Source: a virus
Length of the DNA stretch: 64,000 bases
Virus record (IMG/VR): IMGVR_UViG_3300028920_000065
Location: 1-64,000 of that record
Strand: one strand, 5' to 3'
In this document: piece after piece, positions 17,964-26,128 of the stretch
Numbering within the stretch: position 1 is the stretch's first letter
How the letters are laid out: every line of letters begins with the position of its first letter
Position numbers and translations under genes: made by a program
The notes under the pieces: generated by a model
Database searches by the model: none
What the model saw: the letters and a program-made list of their open reading frames with translations, nothing else
Told to the model about the DNA's origin: nothing

Positions 17964-18263
17964 TCATTTAGCTTCTCTCTGTTTTCTAATTTTTTCTTGT
18001 TTTTTACATTTCTTCACTGCCGATCTCCACACAAAAAACGCTCTTATGAATGGAATGATAGGAAAGAATACAAAAAATCCAATCACACTCAACATAAGAA
18101 ATAATGCCTCGGCTATCTCTGTTGCAAAAGATAAAAAATATTTAATCTCTATCCAATATCCTTCAAAATTCCAGAGTGTTCTCCAATATCCCAATTTGGC
18201 TTTGTTACTTGGACAATTTCTGATCTTGTCACCATCATATATTAGATCTTTATTTTTCATCAT
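17964..18263 (-). CDS. Membrane protein between neuC and neuB, 99 aa
   Basis: AGGAGAAGA precedes two adjacent ATGs. Residues 42-75 form one long or two short hydrophobic helices (FATEIAEALFLMLSVIGFFV...), followed by a strongly basic tail (KKCKKQEKIRKQREAK) that would lie in the cytoplasm. Its place between two sugar-synthesis genes suggests an envelope-related role, but there is no family match I recognise. Confidence 0.65.
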   Translation of the reverse strand: MMKNKDLIYDGDKIRNCPSNKAKLGYWRTLWNFEGYWIEIKYFLSFATEIAEALFLMLSVIGFFVFFPIIPFIRAFFVWRSAVKKCKKQEKIRKQREAK

Positions 18264-18293
18264 TCTTCTCCTGTAATTTTAAAGCATTTCATG

Positions 18294-19118
18294 CTAGATC
18301 CTGAATCTGTTATCTCCCCATCTTCCAACATATTTTTTCTTCACTTTCAATTCTTCTTCAGAAACAACTCTGGTTCCAGTACCATTCACCACTTCAACGA
18401 AATCCCTGTACTCACACAATTCTCGCAATTCCATAGGATCAATAGAAACTTTAACATCAGGTGTGGTCATTGTTTTATCTAGGATGAAATGTTTTTCAAT
18501 CATTGAAATATTCTTACATAGAGCGACTTTAGCAACTTCAATTCCAAGGGAATGATCAGAGAAACCAATTTCATGATTCCACAATCCTTGCTCAAAATTC
18601 ATATTATCAATCATAAATAAATTTGAATTTTTTGGTTTAGTTGGATATTCAGAAATACAATGCATGATGGTATGCTTAACATCAAAATCTTCTAGGTTAT
18701 TTAATAGATTAACTATATCTTCACTATCCATCATACCAGTGGATACTATAATATGTTCAAAATTTTCAGATAATTCCTCAAGCATTCCATAACTTTCATT
18801 ATCTGTACTAGCAACTTTGATATATTCCATTCCAAGTGTTGAAAGAAATGGAATCAATCTTCTATCAAAACATGTTGTTAAAAACTCGACATTATTTTCT
18901 TTACAGCATTCAATTAGGTCAATATGATCATTCTCAGATAGTTCTGTCTTCTTGTACCAATGTATGTCCCAACCATCGCCAACAAGATGATCTGCTTTGA
19001 AACTTTGAAACTTAACGAAATCAGCACCACAACTTGCAGCAGTTTTAATCATTTCCTTTGCTATCTCCATATCTCCACAATGATTAGTACTACATTCAGC
19101 AATTATTTTAGTTCTCAT
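18294..19118 (-). CDS. neuB: N-acetylneuraminate synthase-family enzyme, NeuB-like, without SAF domain
   Basis: 274 aa from the ATG at 19118, which has GGGAGAAATCAT upstream. Condenses phosphoenolpyruvate with an N-acetyl-mannosamine-type sugar. TIM-barrel motifs: IIAECSTNHCGDMEIAKEMI (residues 5-24), GADFVKFQSF (31-40), IVSTGMMDSEDI (about 129), MHCISEYP (about 155), GFSDHSLGIEVA (about 188) and IEKHFILDKT (about 208). Ordinary NeuB/PseI proteins are about 340-350 aa with a C-terminal SAF (antifreeze-like) domain that closes over the active site; this protein stops just after the barrel. Its first 11 bases overlap the end of gp47, so it is likely translated with recombination genes. Confidence 0.9.
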   Translation of the reverse strand: MRTKIIAECSTNHCGDMEIAKEMIKTAASCGADFVKFQSFKADHLVGDGWDIHWYKKTELSENDHIDLIECCKENNVEFLTTCFDRRLIPFLSTLGMEYIKVASTDNESYGMLEELSENFEHIIVSTGMMDSEDIVNLLNNLEDFDVKHTIMHCISEYPTKPKNSNLFMIDNMNFEQGLWNHEIGFSDHSLGIEVAKVALCKNISMIEKHFILDKTMTTPDVKVSIDPMELRELCEYRDFVEVVNGTGTRVVSEEELKVKKKYVGRWGDNRFRI

Positions 19119-20121
19119 ATGATTTCTCCCAATATTTTTTAAACATTTCTTCAAATTCCTTTTTAAAATCATCATCATCATGATCAAGCTTACACAAAAA
19201 TTCATGATTTAATTCTTCATTAGTTAATATATCAGTATCAACTAATTCTTCACACTGATTTATTATATCATTTTTATATGTCAATGTCAACTTCACAGGA
19301 GAATATTCTCCTAATTTTGTTTCAACCTTTACCCAAAATTCTTCATTACTAGAATTTATAAACACATCTGATATTGTATTATGGCATTTTTTTAACAATA
19401 AAAAATCTTTTTCATCATTAATAATTATTTTTTCATAATACCGTTCTTTCATTTCAAAAGATTCAATTTTATTTGTTTCTGTATTAAGTAAATGGCAATA
19501 TTTTTTTTCAAGTTCTCCTCTATTTTTTTGATATAAGGAACCACAATAAAAAATATTATCTTTTTGCTGAGACATATGATAATGACCCGAAATAATTTTT
19601 TTATATTTCCAATAATCAGTTTTAAAGAGAGAATCTTTTTTTGAAATAGCTTGTCCATGTCTAAATCCAGAAAAATCAAAATGTCCAAAAAGATAATTTT
19701 TTTCGTTATTATGTTTGGATATTTGTTTAGATATTCTAGGAGCATTCAATTCATTTATCCAAGGACAAAAAATTAAATTATCCTTAACATAAACATCATC
19801 AATAATTAATTTTCCTCCTTCAAACATAACTGGAAGAGAGGTTATTTTATTCGTATTTGTATAATAACAATCATGATTTCCAGCAATGACAATATATTCA
19901 CACATTTGAGATATTTCTTTATGAATTTTTTTAAATGTATCTATTATCATAAAATCACCAGCTAATCTTTTATCATATGTATCTCCACAGTTTACAACAA
20001 GATCAACATCCCTTTTTTTAATAATTTCCTTTACATATTCCAATCCTTTTTTCTGATAATTAATAAAAGATTCAGATGAATTTGTTCCATGATGTAAATC
20101 TGAAATAATTAAAATTTTCAT
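19108..20121 (-). CDS. 47: Recombination nuclease subunit gp47 (SbcD/Mre11-like)
   Basis: 337 aa (T4 gp47 is 339). Mre11-type phosphoesterase motifs: ISDLHHG (residues 6-12), VVNCGDTYDKR (about 45), IVIAGNHDCYY (about 84), FGHFDFSG (about 140) and IISGHYHMSQ (about 173). With gp46 it resects DNA ends for recombination-dependent replication and host DNA breakdown. I choose the ATG at 20121 because AGGAGGATCA lies directly before it; an upstream in-frame start overlaps the previous gene. Overlaps neuB. In T4, 46 and 47 are adjacent; here about seven genes separate them. Confidence 0.93.
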   Translation of the reverse strand: MKILIISDLHHGTNSSESFINYQKKGLEYVKEIIKKRDVDLVVNCGDTYDKRLAGDFMIIDTFKKIHKEISQMCEYIVIAGNHDCYYTNTNKITSLPVMFEGGKLIIDDVYVKDNLIFCPWINELNAPRISKQISKHNNEKNYLFGHFDFSGFRHGQAISKKDSLFKTDYWKYKKIISGHYHMSQQKDNIFYCGSLYQKNRGELEKKYCHLLNTETNKIESFEMKERYYEKIIINDEKDFLLLKKCHNTISDVFINSSNEEFWVKVETKLGEYSPVKLTLTYKNDIINQCEELVDTDILTNEELNHEFLCKLDHDDDDFKKEFEEMFKKYWEKSYEN

Positions 20122-20129
20122 TGATCCTC

Positions 20130-20558
20130 CTAATTCCATCTTTTTTTATTTGTATTATTTGTAATATTCCATTCTTCAACCTTCACAAATCCATTTGTTG
20201 CCCTTTGGATCTTTTTAGCATTTTTTTCTGAAATTGTCAAAAAACATCTGGATCTATAATTAGTCAATGTCCCAAAGGCAATTTTAGATTTAATAGCGAG
20301 TTGTCTATAAGTTATTTTATTTTTAATCATATACCATTGTAATTTTTCAATGGCAGTATTTAATTCAATAATTGGTTCTTCAAGTCCATAATAAGATAAA
20401 ATTTTTTCTTCATCTTCATCTGTTATTTTATATCGTTTAAATGCAGAAGATAAATAATATTCTCCAAAACCAAGAATTCTAGAAAAATTATTTAAGGAAT
20501 AACATTCTTTCCAGCATTTAAATTTTACAAATCTTCTTAAACTAGTTCTTATTTTCAT
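20130..20558 (-). CDS. Helix-turn-helix DNA-binding protein, 142 aa
   Basis: Two HTH-like segments can be read: FSRILGFGEYYLSSAFKRYK (residues 24-43) and the clearer ITYRQLAIKSKIAFGTLTNY (about 81-100), the latter with the Q-L-A ... T-L-x-N-Y layout of Cro/CI-type helices, followed by a basic SEKNAKKIQRA helix. Likely a transcriptional regulator or DNA-binding adaptor. ATG with GGAGATTTA. Directly upstream of gp47. Confidence 0.65.
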   Translation of the reverse strand: MKIRTSLRRFVKFKCWKECYSLNNFSRILGFGEYYLSSAFKRYKITDEDEEKILSYYGLEEPIIELNTAIEKLQWYMIKNKITYRQLAIKSKIAFGTLTNYRSRCFLTISEKNAKKIQRATNGFVKVEEWNITNNTNKKRWN

Positions 20559-20601
20559 TAAATCTCCATATCATAAACAATCTTTCCATTTTTTCATCAT
20601 C

Positions 20602-20856
20602 TTATGCCTCCATAATATTTTTTATTAATAATGTAACAGCATCAATAGTTTCATTAAGAATTTCATTTTTCTCATCAAGTTGAATTGCATTTTCTTGTAA
20701 ATTCTTAGCAACAGTAAACAAAAATGTTAAAATATCATTATTATTTTCAAATTTATCACAATATTCTAAAATATTTCTAAATTCAATATTATTAGAATAT
20801 TGTGATAAATTTACATTTTTTCCTGATGATAAATTCCAATTAGAAGTTTTTAACAT
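20602..20856 (-). CDS. Hypothetical protein, 84 aa
   Basis: ATG with AGGGGTAAATT. The second half is a long amphipathic helix (NLQENAIQLDEKNEILNETI) suited to oligomerisation. No motif recognised. Follows the Dda-like helicase closely. Confidence 0.65.
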   Translation of the reverse strand: MLKTSNWNLSSGKNVNLSQYSNNIEFRNILEYCDKFENNNDILTFLFTVAKNLQENAIQLDEKNEILNETIDAVTLLIKNIMEA

Positions 20857-20865
20857 AATTTACCC

Positions 20866-21966
20866 CTATACTTTCAAAATTAATTTACTTTTTGCTCTTG
20901 TAATGGCAGTGTATAGCCATTTTCTTTTTTGTAAATTTGTTGAACCAATTGGTTCAACAATAACAACACAGTTTTCATATTCTGATCCTTGAGATGCATG
21001 TGTTGTAATGCAATAACCAAGGTCAAATTTATCATATTTTTTTAATCCCTTCAATTCTTTTCCAGTCTCCCAAAAATGACTATCAAATTTACATTCAAAT
21101 TTATTATAAGTTATTTCTGGATAAAAATCAAGTCCAGAATATCTTACAACAGTATTTCCAGCCATTCCTATTAATCCATTTGTTAAATATAATTCACCAA
21201 CATTAGTAAAAACATATTTTTCCCAATTATTTTTCTTGCAAATTAATTTTTCTCCTTTTATTGGAAAATCTTTTTCTTTTCCTAATCTCATTAATGTATT
21301 ATATTTCCTTCTTGTTTTATTATATCCACAAATAACTTGATTTGCATTTTTAAATGTTTTTAAAGGAAGTTTATCTACAATCCAAACATTATTTCCATAT
21401 CTACCAATATTTAATTTAGTTCCATTAAAAATAGCTTCTGATAATTCAATAATTGAACTTTCTTTTGCTTGTCTAAGTGGTTCATTCAATCTAATATCTG
21501 GATTTTCTAAAAGGAAATTATTACCTTCTATGGGATCAAGCTGATTGTGATCTCCAATAAAAATAATTGGAATATTAAAAAATAATAAATCATCTATTAA
21601 TTCCTCATTTAACATAGAGCATTCATCAACAATAAAAAGTTTAAAAGATCGTAAATCTGATCTCATTTTCAATATTTTTTCAAAATTTCCTCTTTTATCT
21701 TCTCTAAAATTATAAATTTTTGAATGTATTGTTGAGGAATTTGGATGTCCTTTGGCAGCTAAAACCTGTGCAGCTTTTCCAGTATATGCCATAAAAGAAA
21801 CAACTGATTCACTAATACCAATTTCCTCTATGATATATTTAACCAACGTGCTTTTTCCACTTCCAGCACATCCAGAAAGAACAAAATATTTTTGCTCGTT
21901 CTTCTTATACCATTTTTTTATCTTTTTTAAAACTGATTTTTGAGTTTCAGTTAATATTATTTTCAT
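20866..21966 (-). CDS. dda: Dda-like DNA helicase (SF1)
   Basis: 366 aa from the ATG at 21966 (T4 Dda is 439). Superfamily 1B motifs: I SGCAGSGKST (residues 31-40), Ia/Ib STIHSKIYNF, II FIVDECSMLNEE (about 110), III IFIGDHNQLDPIEG, V-like CITTHASQGSEYENC (about 316), and VI YTAITRAKSKLI at the C-terminus. Dda moves 5'-3', displacing proteins and helping origin-dependent replication start. The upstream promoter (22006-22034) is of the host sigma70 type rather than the phage early type, fitting an immediate-early helicase. Confidence 0.92.
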   Translation of the reverse strand: MKIILTETQKSVLKKIKKWYKKNEQKYFVLSGCAGSGKSTLVKYIIEEIGISESVVSFMAYTGKAAQVLAAKGHPNSSTIHSKIYNFREDKRGNFEKILKMRSDLRSFKLFIVDECSMLNEELIDDLLFFNIPIIFIGDHNQLDPIEGNNFLLENPDIRLNEPLRQAKESSIIELSEAIFNGTKLNIGRYGNNVWIVDKLPLKTFKNANQVICGYNKTRRKYNTLMRLGKEKDFPIKGEKLICKKNNWEKYVFTNVGELYLTNGLIGMAGNTVVRYSGLDFYPEITYNKFECKFDSHFWETGKELKGLKKYDKFDLGYCITTHASQGSEYENCVVIVEPIGSTNLQKRKWLYTAITRAKSKLILKV

Positions 21967-22005
21967 AAACAATCTTCCATCTTATCAAAGTGTATTTTAA
22001 CTCTA

Positions 22006-22034
22006 AATATATCATAATAAAATAGATTTGTCAA
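22006..22034 (-). promoter_or_regulatory. Sigma70-type promoter for dda
   Basis: Minus strand TTGACA, 17-base spacer, TATATT. The spacer lacks the TTCTTAAAAAAA block of the early class, so this looks like a plain host-type promoter. Confidence 0.75.
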
Positions 22035-22083
22035 CACTTTTTTAAAAGATTTTAAAATTACTGTTTTTGATTTAAAATAAAAT

Positions 22084-22422
22084 TTAGATTTCTTCTGAAT
22101 CATCTAAAGATGTATCTGCCATATCATAATTTTCTGTTTTTCGAAAAAATTCATATTCCATTGTTAAGCGGGTTTTAATATCATCAATAATATCTGCTGT
22201 TTCTAATTCCTCATATGAAAGAACTGAATCTTCCTTTAAAAAAAATTTTTTTCTTTCACCATTAGGTTTTACTGAAAAAGTTACTGACCTAAATGGTTGG
22301 CAGATACAAACAATCCCACGGGGTGTTTTAACATCTACTATTCTACACACATCCTTAAATTTTTTTCCATCATATTCTCCAATAAAATCAATGTGCGTTT
22401 TTGTTATTCCAATAACAATCAT
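22084..22422 (-). CDS. Hypothetical protein, 112 aa
   Basis: Start ATG behind CAGGAGGAATATTT. The N-terminal half looks like a beta-rich barrel (IGITKTHIDFIGEYDGKKF ... VKTPRGIVCICQPF); the C-terminal half is acidic and helical. Not recognised. Confidence 0.7.
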   Translation of the reverse strand: MIVIGITKTHIDFIGEYDGKKFKDVCRIVDVKTPRGIVCICQPFRSVTFSVKPNGERKKFFLKEDSVLSYEELETADIIDDIKTRLTMEYEFFRKTENYDMADTSLDDSEEI

Positions 22423-22910
22423 AAATATTCCTCCTGTCCTTTTAAAAGTTCTTCTTTAATTTTTACTAATTTCTTAATATCATTTTGGTCTTTTTTAATT
22501 ATTTTTTTTGCAATTTCTCTTGCAGTTGAATTTTCAGTAAATTTAAAAAAATATGTGAATTCATCCCTATTAGATTCCTTCAAAAAACTCTTGAAAGCAA
22601 GAAAAGCTGCTTCAATAAAATTTGTAGATTTAAGAAACATTAACCATAAAACAAATGAATTTGGAGAAATAAATTTTCCATCTTTATTTTTTATAAGATT
22701 TAATTCTGGATTTTTATTCTTGGAATTCCATCTAATCCAAGAACCATATTCATCAATGATAGAAAAATATAATAAATTTTCCTTTGTCCATCTTTTACAA
22801 GATTTAAGATATTTTTTTCTAGATGTTTTAAACAAAATCAATTTTTCTTGATATATTCTTCTTTGATTTTTTAACATTTTTTCAAATTGATCCTCTGAAT
22901 ATATTCTCAT
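22419..22910 (-). CDS. Hypothetical protein, 163 aa
   Basis: The ATG at 22910 is chosen because GGAG stands before it and it overlaps the upstream stop as ATGA. Basic N-terminus, aromatic-rich middle (YGSWIRWNSKN), helical C-terminus rich in Lys. Overlaps the next gene by four bases. Not recognised. Confidence 0.7.
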   Translation of the reverse strand: MRIYSEDQFEKMLKNQRRIYQEKLILFKTSRKKYLKSCKRWTKENLLYFSIIDEYGSWIRWNSKNKNPELNLIKNKDGKFISPNSFVLWLMFLKSTNFIEAAFLAFKSFLKESNRDEFTYFFKFTENSTAREIAKKIIKKDQNDIKKLVKIKEELLKGQEEYL

Positions 22911-23092
22911 TTTATTCTCCATAATAATAAAAAAACTATTATAATAAATTCAATTGAACTTATTATTTTATATAAATCAATTTTTTCCCTCAATAAATAA
23001 TTTTCAAGCATTTGACTTTCAATAATTTTAAAAGTTTTAGAATCAAGTTTTTTCTTCAAAGTATCAATTGTTATCTTTGTTTTTTTAATCAT
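22907..23092 (-). CDS. Tail-anchored small membrane protein, 61 aa
   Basis: A charged helix of about 42 residues is followed by a C-terminal hydrophobic span (SIEFIIIVFLLLW) and RIK, giving a tail-anchored topology. ATG behind TGAGGAGTT; ATGA overlaps on both sides. Role unknown. Confidence 0.65.
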   Translation of the reverse strand: MIKKTKITIDTLKKKLDSKTFKIIESQMLENYLLREKIDLYKIISSIEFIIIVFLLLWRIK

Positions 23093-23580
23093 AACTCCTC
23101 AATTATTCCACCATTATTAATAATCCAATTGTTTATGATATTACATAAATCAGATTTTTCTGGTGTAATAAAAGTCAAAATCTTTTTGGCAATGAATCCT
23201 AATTCTGTATCAATATCAATTGTTCTATCAGAAAACGAATATATTTTTTCATTTTTAATATCATAAAACATAAAAATATCCCTATCATTTTTATTTATTC
23301 TCTTTAAGGCATTATCAATATTTAATTCTAATAAATTTTCAAGAAATATTTTGAAATCAATTATAAATTTTACATCTTTATTAATATCTGTATTAATAAA
23401 AAAATCATAAATTATTATTTTATGATTTCTTTCATTTTTTTTCAAATTTTCAAAAAATGTTGCATTTCTATGTATTTTCCTAAATTTAATCAAAACACAA
23501 TCTTGATTTTTTGTTTTTCTTTCAATTTTAATTTTAGAAAAATTAAAGAATTTTTCTGCAAGTTTTTTTAAACGGCTCAT
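23089..23580 (-). CDS. Hypothetical protein, 163 aa
   Basis: Starts directly after the gp46 stop codon, with AGAGGTAAATTAA spanning that stop. Strongly basic N-terminal 60 residues, then an alpha/beta region. No motif recognised. Coupling to gp46 suggests a replication or recombination accessory, but only context says so. Confidence 0.7.
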   Translation of the reverse strand: MSRLKKLAEKFFNFSKIKIERKTKNQDCVLIKFRKIHRNATFFENLKKNERNHKIIIYDFFINTDINKDVKFIIDFKIFLENLLELNIDNALKRINKNDRDIFMFYDIKNEKIYSFSDRTIDIDTELGFIAKKILTFITPEKSDLCNIINNWIINNGGIIEEL

Positions 23581-26001
23581 TTAATTTACCTCTGTTATTG
23601 TATAATTACTAAATCCTAATTTTTTTTCCACTTCTATCAAAGTATCAGCAATTTCTATGATAGGTTCCCTATGTGAAATAATATTAACATAAGGAATATT
23701 TTCTTTTAAGGATGTCATGACATCTTTCAAAGCTTCTGGATCAAGATTGCTATCAAAAACTTCATCAAGAAATATTAAAGGAAAAATAATTCCATTTTTC
23801 TTTTTATATAATTCAATAAAAGTAAAAATATTTGCAAGATTAATTTGCTTTGATTCTCCATTAGAAAGATCCCAATAATCAATATCATTTCCTCTTTGAA
23901 TAACATTTGCATCAAGACCTTTAGAATCAGAAAAAATGAGAGAAAAAGGAGATCTAAGTTTTTCAAGATATTTTTTTGAAAATAAATTCAATATATCAAG
24001 ATATTTTTTAATAATATATTTTTTAATTCCTTTATCGGAAACAACATAAATCATTTTTTCAACAAGTTTTTTTTGCTTCTCTATTTGTTTTATTTTTTCC
24101 TTTGTTTCCTTTTGATATTCAAGATTCAATTCAAGTGCTTTTCTATTAATTTTTCTTTCTTTTATTCTTTTTAAAATATTTTTTTCTGTTTCTATTTCAG
24201 AAACAATCTTTCTAATTTCCTCATTCTTATTATTATTATATAAAATTTTTTCATTTATTTCTTCAATAGTTTTAGAATCAATATCAATTTTTTCTTTTAA
24301 TTCATTTCGTTTTGTTTTTAAATCAGCATATAATTCTAAATCAACTTCAACTTCTTTCATAGCTTGGAACTGGGATATTTTACTTGCAATTTCATTTTGT
24401 AAATTATATTGTTCCTCTTTTTCTTTTTTCTCTTTTTTTAAATTATCTTCTTTTCTAGAAAATTCTGCAATATTCAATTCAATCTCTTTATACCTTTCAC
24501 TAAAATCAACATCATTAAAATCTATTTCAGAAAGAAATGTTTCTTCACTTTTAATTTTTTCTTTTAATTTATCAATTTTATTAGTTAATTCTTTTAATTC
24601 TTTTAATTTATCAATTTCAATTTGTTTGGTTTGCTGAAGTTGTTTTAAAGCAAATAGTATTTTTTTCTTTTTAGATTGTAAAATATTTATTTCTTCAAAA
24701 AGTTCTAAAATACGATCATTTTTAAATTCGTCTGTTAAAATACTTTTACATTCATTACAAATATCATTTGTTTTATAATATTCTATTTGTTTTTCATAAT
24801 CTTCTATATTAATCTTAGCCGCATGTATTTTTCCAGATGTAATATTTATATCAATTTTTTCTATTTTATCCTCTGTATTTAATATTTGAGTTTCAATATC
24901 TGGATATTTTATTTGATTTAATTTATCTAATTCATTTTTTAGCCCTTCAATTATTTTCTTTTTTTCTAAATATTTTTGATTGTCGGCTTTTATCTTTTCT
25001 TCACCACTTTTTATATTTTTATAATTTCCTTTTAATTGCATCAATTGTATAAAAACATTTTGAATTTTTTCAGATAATTCTGATAATTCCTCGTATTTAA
25101 CTTTTTTCCCAACATTTAACTGAAGATTTTCAATTTCTTTTCTAAGTTTTTCCGTTTGCTGTTTATTATCTTTATTTCTCCGAATAGTATTTTCAATTGT
25201 TGAAATTTGAGTTTCAACTTTTATTAAATCCTCTTTAAACTCTTTATATATTTTTTGTAGTTTATTATATTCAATCTCATTTATATTTTTTAAAGTTTTT
25301 TCAATTTCTTTCTTTTCATTCACCAAATCATTTATTTTAGTGGAAAGATTTTTAATTTCTTCTTTCTTTTCATTTTCCTGCTCTTCAATGATTGCTCTAT
25401 TAGATTGTTCTTGTGTTCTAATGCTTTCATATTTTCCTTCTAAAGAAGATAACTTCATTGTGAGTATATTAAGTTCAGCCTTTGTCATATCTTTCATTTT
25501 ATCATATCTTTCAAGTTCAAAAAGCCTCATTATAAAATCTTTTCTTTCTGTTGATTTCAATTCCATAAAAGGAGTATAAAATCTTTCAGATAAAAAATTA
25601 ATATGATTGAGAACTTTTTTATCAATATTAAAAAGATTTTCTATAATTTCATTTAAACCATTCTTTCCAGTAAATGCTAATTCCTCTCCATTTTTCTTAA
25701 TATATTCTTTATCTGGTTTAAATTTTCGACATAATTCATATTTATCATCATTTACAGAAAAAAACAATTTTAACATTACATTCTTTTTATTTTTTCTATT
25801 AGGTATATTTTTAATTGATTTTTTAGAATAAGTTTTTCCAAATAATAAAACATGAATTGCATCAAGAATTGTTGATTTACCAGAGCCAATATGTCCCCTA
25901 TAAACATAAATTTTTTCAGGTTCAATTTTTATTTCAACACCTTTTTTTCCAATAGAAAGAAAATTCTTAACAATAAGTTTTTCTAATTTTACATTAGTCA
26001 C
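23581..26001 (-). CDS. 46: Recombination ATPase subunit gp46 (SbcC/Rad50-like)
   Basis: 806 aa from a GTG at 26001 (T4 gp46 is 560). AAAGGAG stands nine bases before it; the longer open frame to 26040 begins inside the promoter -10 box and cannot be the start. Walker A GHIGSGKST (about 37-45) at the N-terminus, two long coiled-coil arms, a central C-x2-C zinc-hook candidate in ICNECKSIL (about 415), ABC signature-like WDLSNGESKQ and Walker B PLIFLDEVFDSNLDP near the C-terminus. Partners gp47 to resect DNA ends. The coiled coils are longer than in T4. Confidence 0.93.
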   Translation of the reverse strand: MTNVKLEKLIVKNFLSIGKKGVEIKIEPEKIYVYRGHIGSGKSTILDAIHVLLFGKTYSKKSIKNIPNRKNKKNVMLKLFFSVNDDKYELCRKFKPDKEYIKKNGEELAFTGKNGLNEIIENLFNIDKKVLNHINFLSERFYTPFMELKSTERKDFIMRLFELERYDKMKDMTKAELNILTMKLSSLEGKYESIRTQEQSNRAIIEEQENEKKEEIKNLSTKINDLVNEKKEIEKTLKNINEIEYNKLQKIYKEFKEDLIKVETQISTIENTIRRNKDNKQQTEKLRKEIENLQLNVGKKVKYEELSELSEKIQNVFIQLMQLKGNYKNIKSGEEKIKADNQKYLEKKKIIEGLKNELDKLNQIKYPDIETQILNTEDKIEKIDINITSGKIHAAKINIEDYEKQIEYYKTNDICNECKSILTDEFKNDRILELFEEINILQSKKKKILFALKQLQQTKQIEIDKLKELKELTNKIDKLKEKIKSEETFLSEIDFNDVDFSERYKEIELNIAEFSRKEDNLKKEKKEKEEQYNLQNEIASKISQFQAMKEVEVDLELYADLKTKRNELKEKIDIDSKTIEEINEKILYNNNKNEEIRKIVSEIETEKNILKRIKERKINRKALELNLEYQKETKEKIKQIEKQKKLVEKMIYVVSDKGIKKYIIKKYLDILNLFSKKYLEKLRSPFSLIFSDSKGLDANVIQRGNDIDYWDLSNGESKQINLANIFTFIELYKKKNGIIFPLIFLDEVFDSNLDPEALKDVMTSLKENIPYVNIISHREPIIEIADTLIEVEKKLGFSNYTITEVN

Positions 26002-26031
26002 AATATTAATCTCCTTTATATAACTAATAAT

Positions 26032-26059
26032 TTTATACACGTTTTTTTAAGAATGTAAA
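26032..26059 (-). promoter_or_regulatory. Early-type promoter for gp46 operon
   Basis: Minus strand TTTACA, 16-base spacer TTCTTAAAAAAACGTG, TATAAA: an ideal copy. It follows the groEL terminator, so gp46 starts a new transcription unit. Confidence 0.8.
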
Positions 26060-26067
26060 GAGTAAAA

Positions 26068-26100
26068 TTAAAAAAAGTGCTGATATTTCTACCAGCACTT
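26068..26100 (-). terminator. Rho-independent terminator after groEL
   Basis: Minus strand AAGTGCTG, ten-base loop, CAGCACTT, then a run of T (26075-26100 hairpin). It lies 29 bases past the groEL stop. Confidence 0.85.
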
Positions 26101-26128
26101 AACACATGGGGACGAGAAATGGATAAAA

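Noticed and set aside
23581-26040. Longer gp46 reading frame beginning at 26040
   Set aside because: Its first codons overlap the -10 box of the early-type promoter; the GTG at 26001 has AAAGGAG at suitable spacing.
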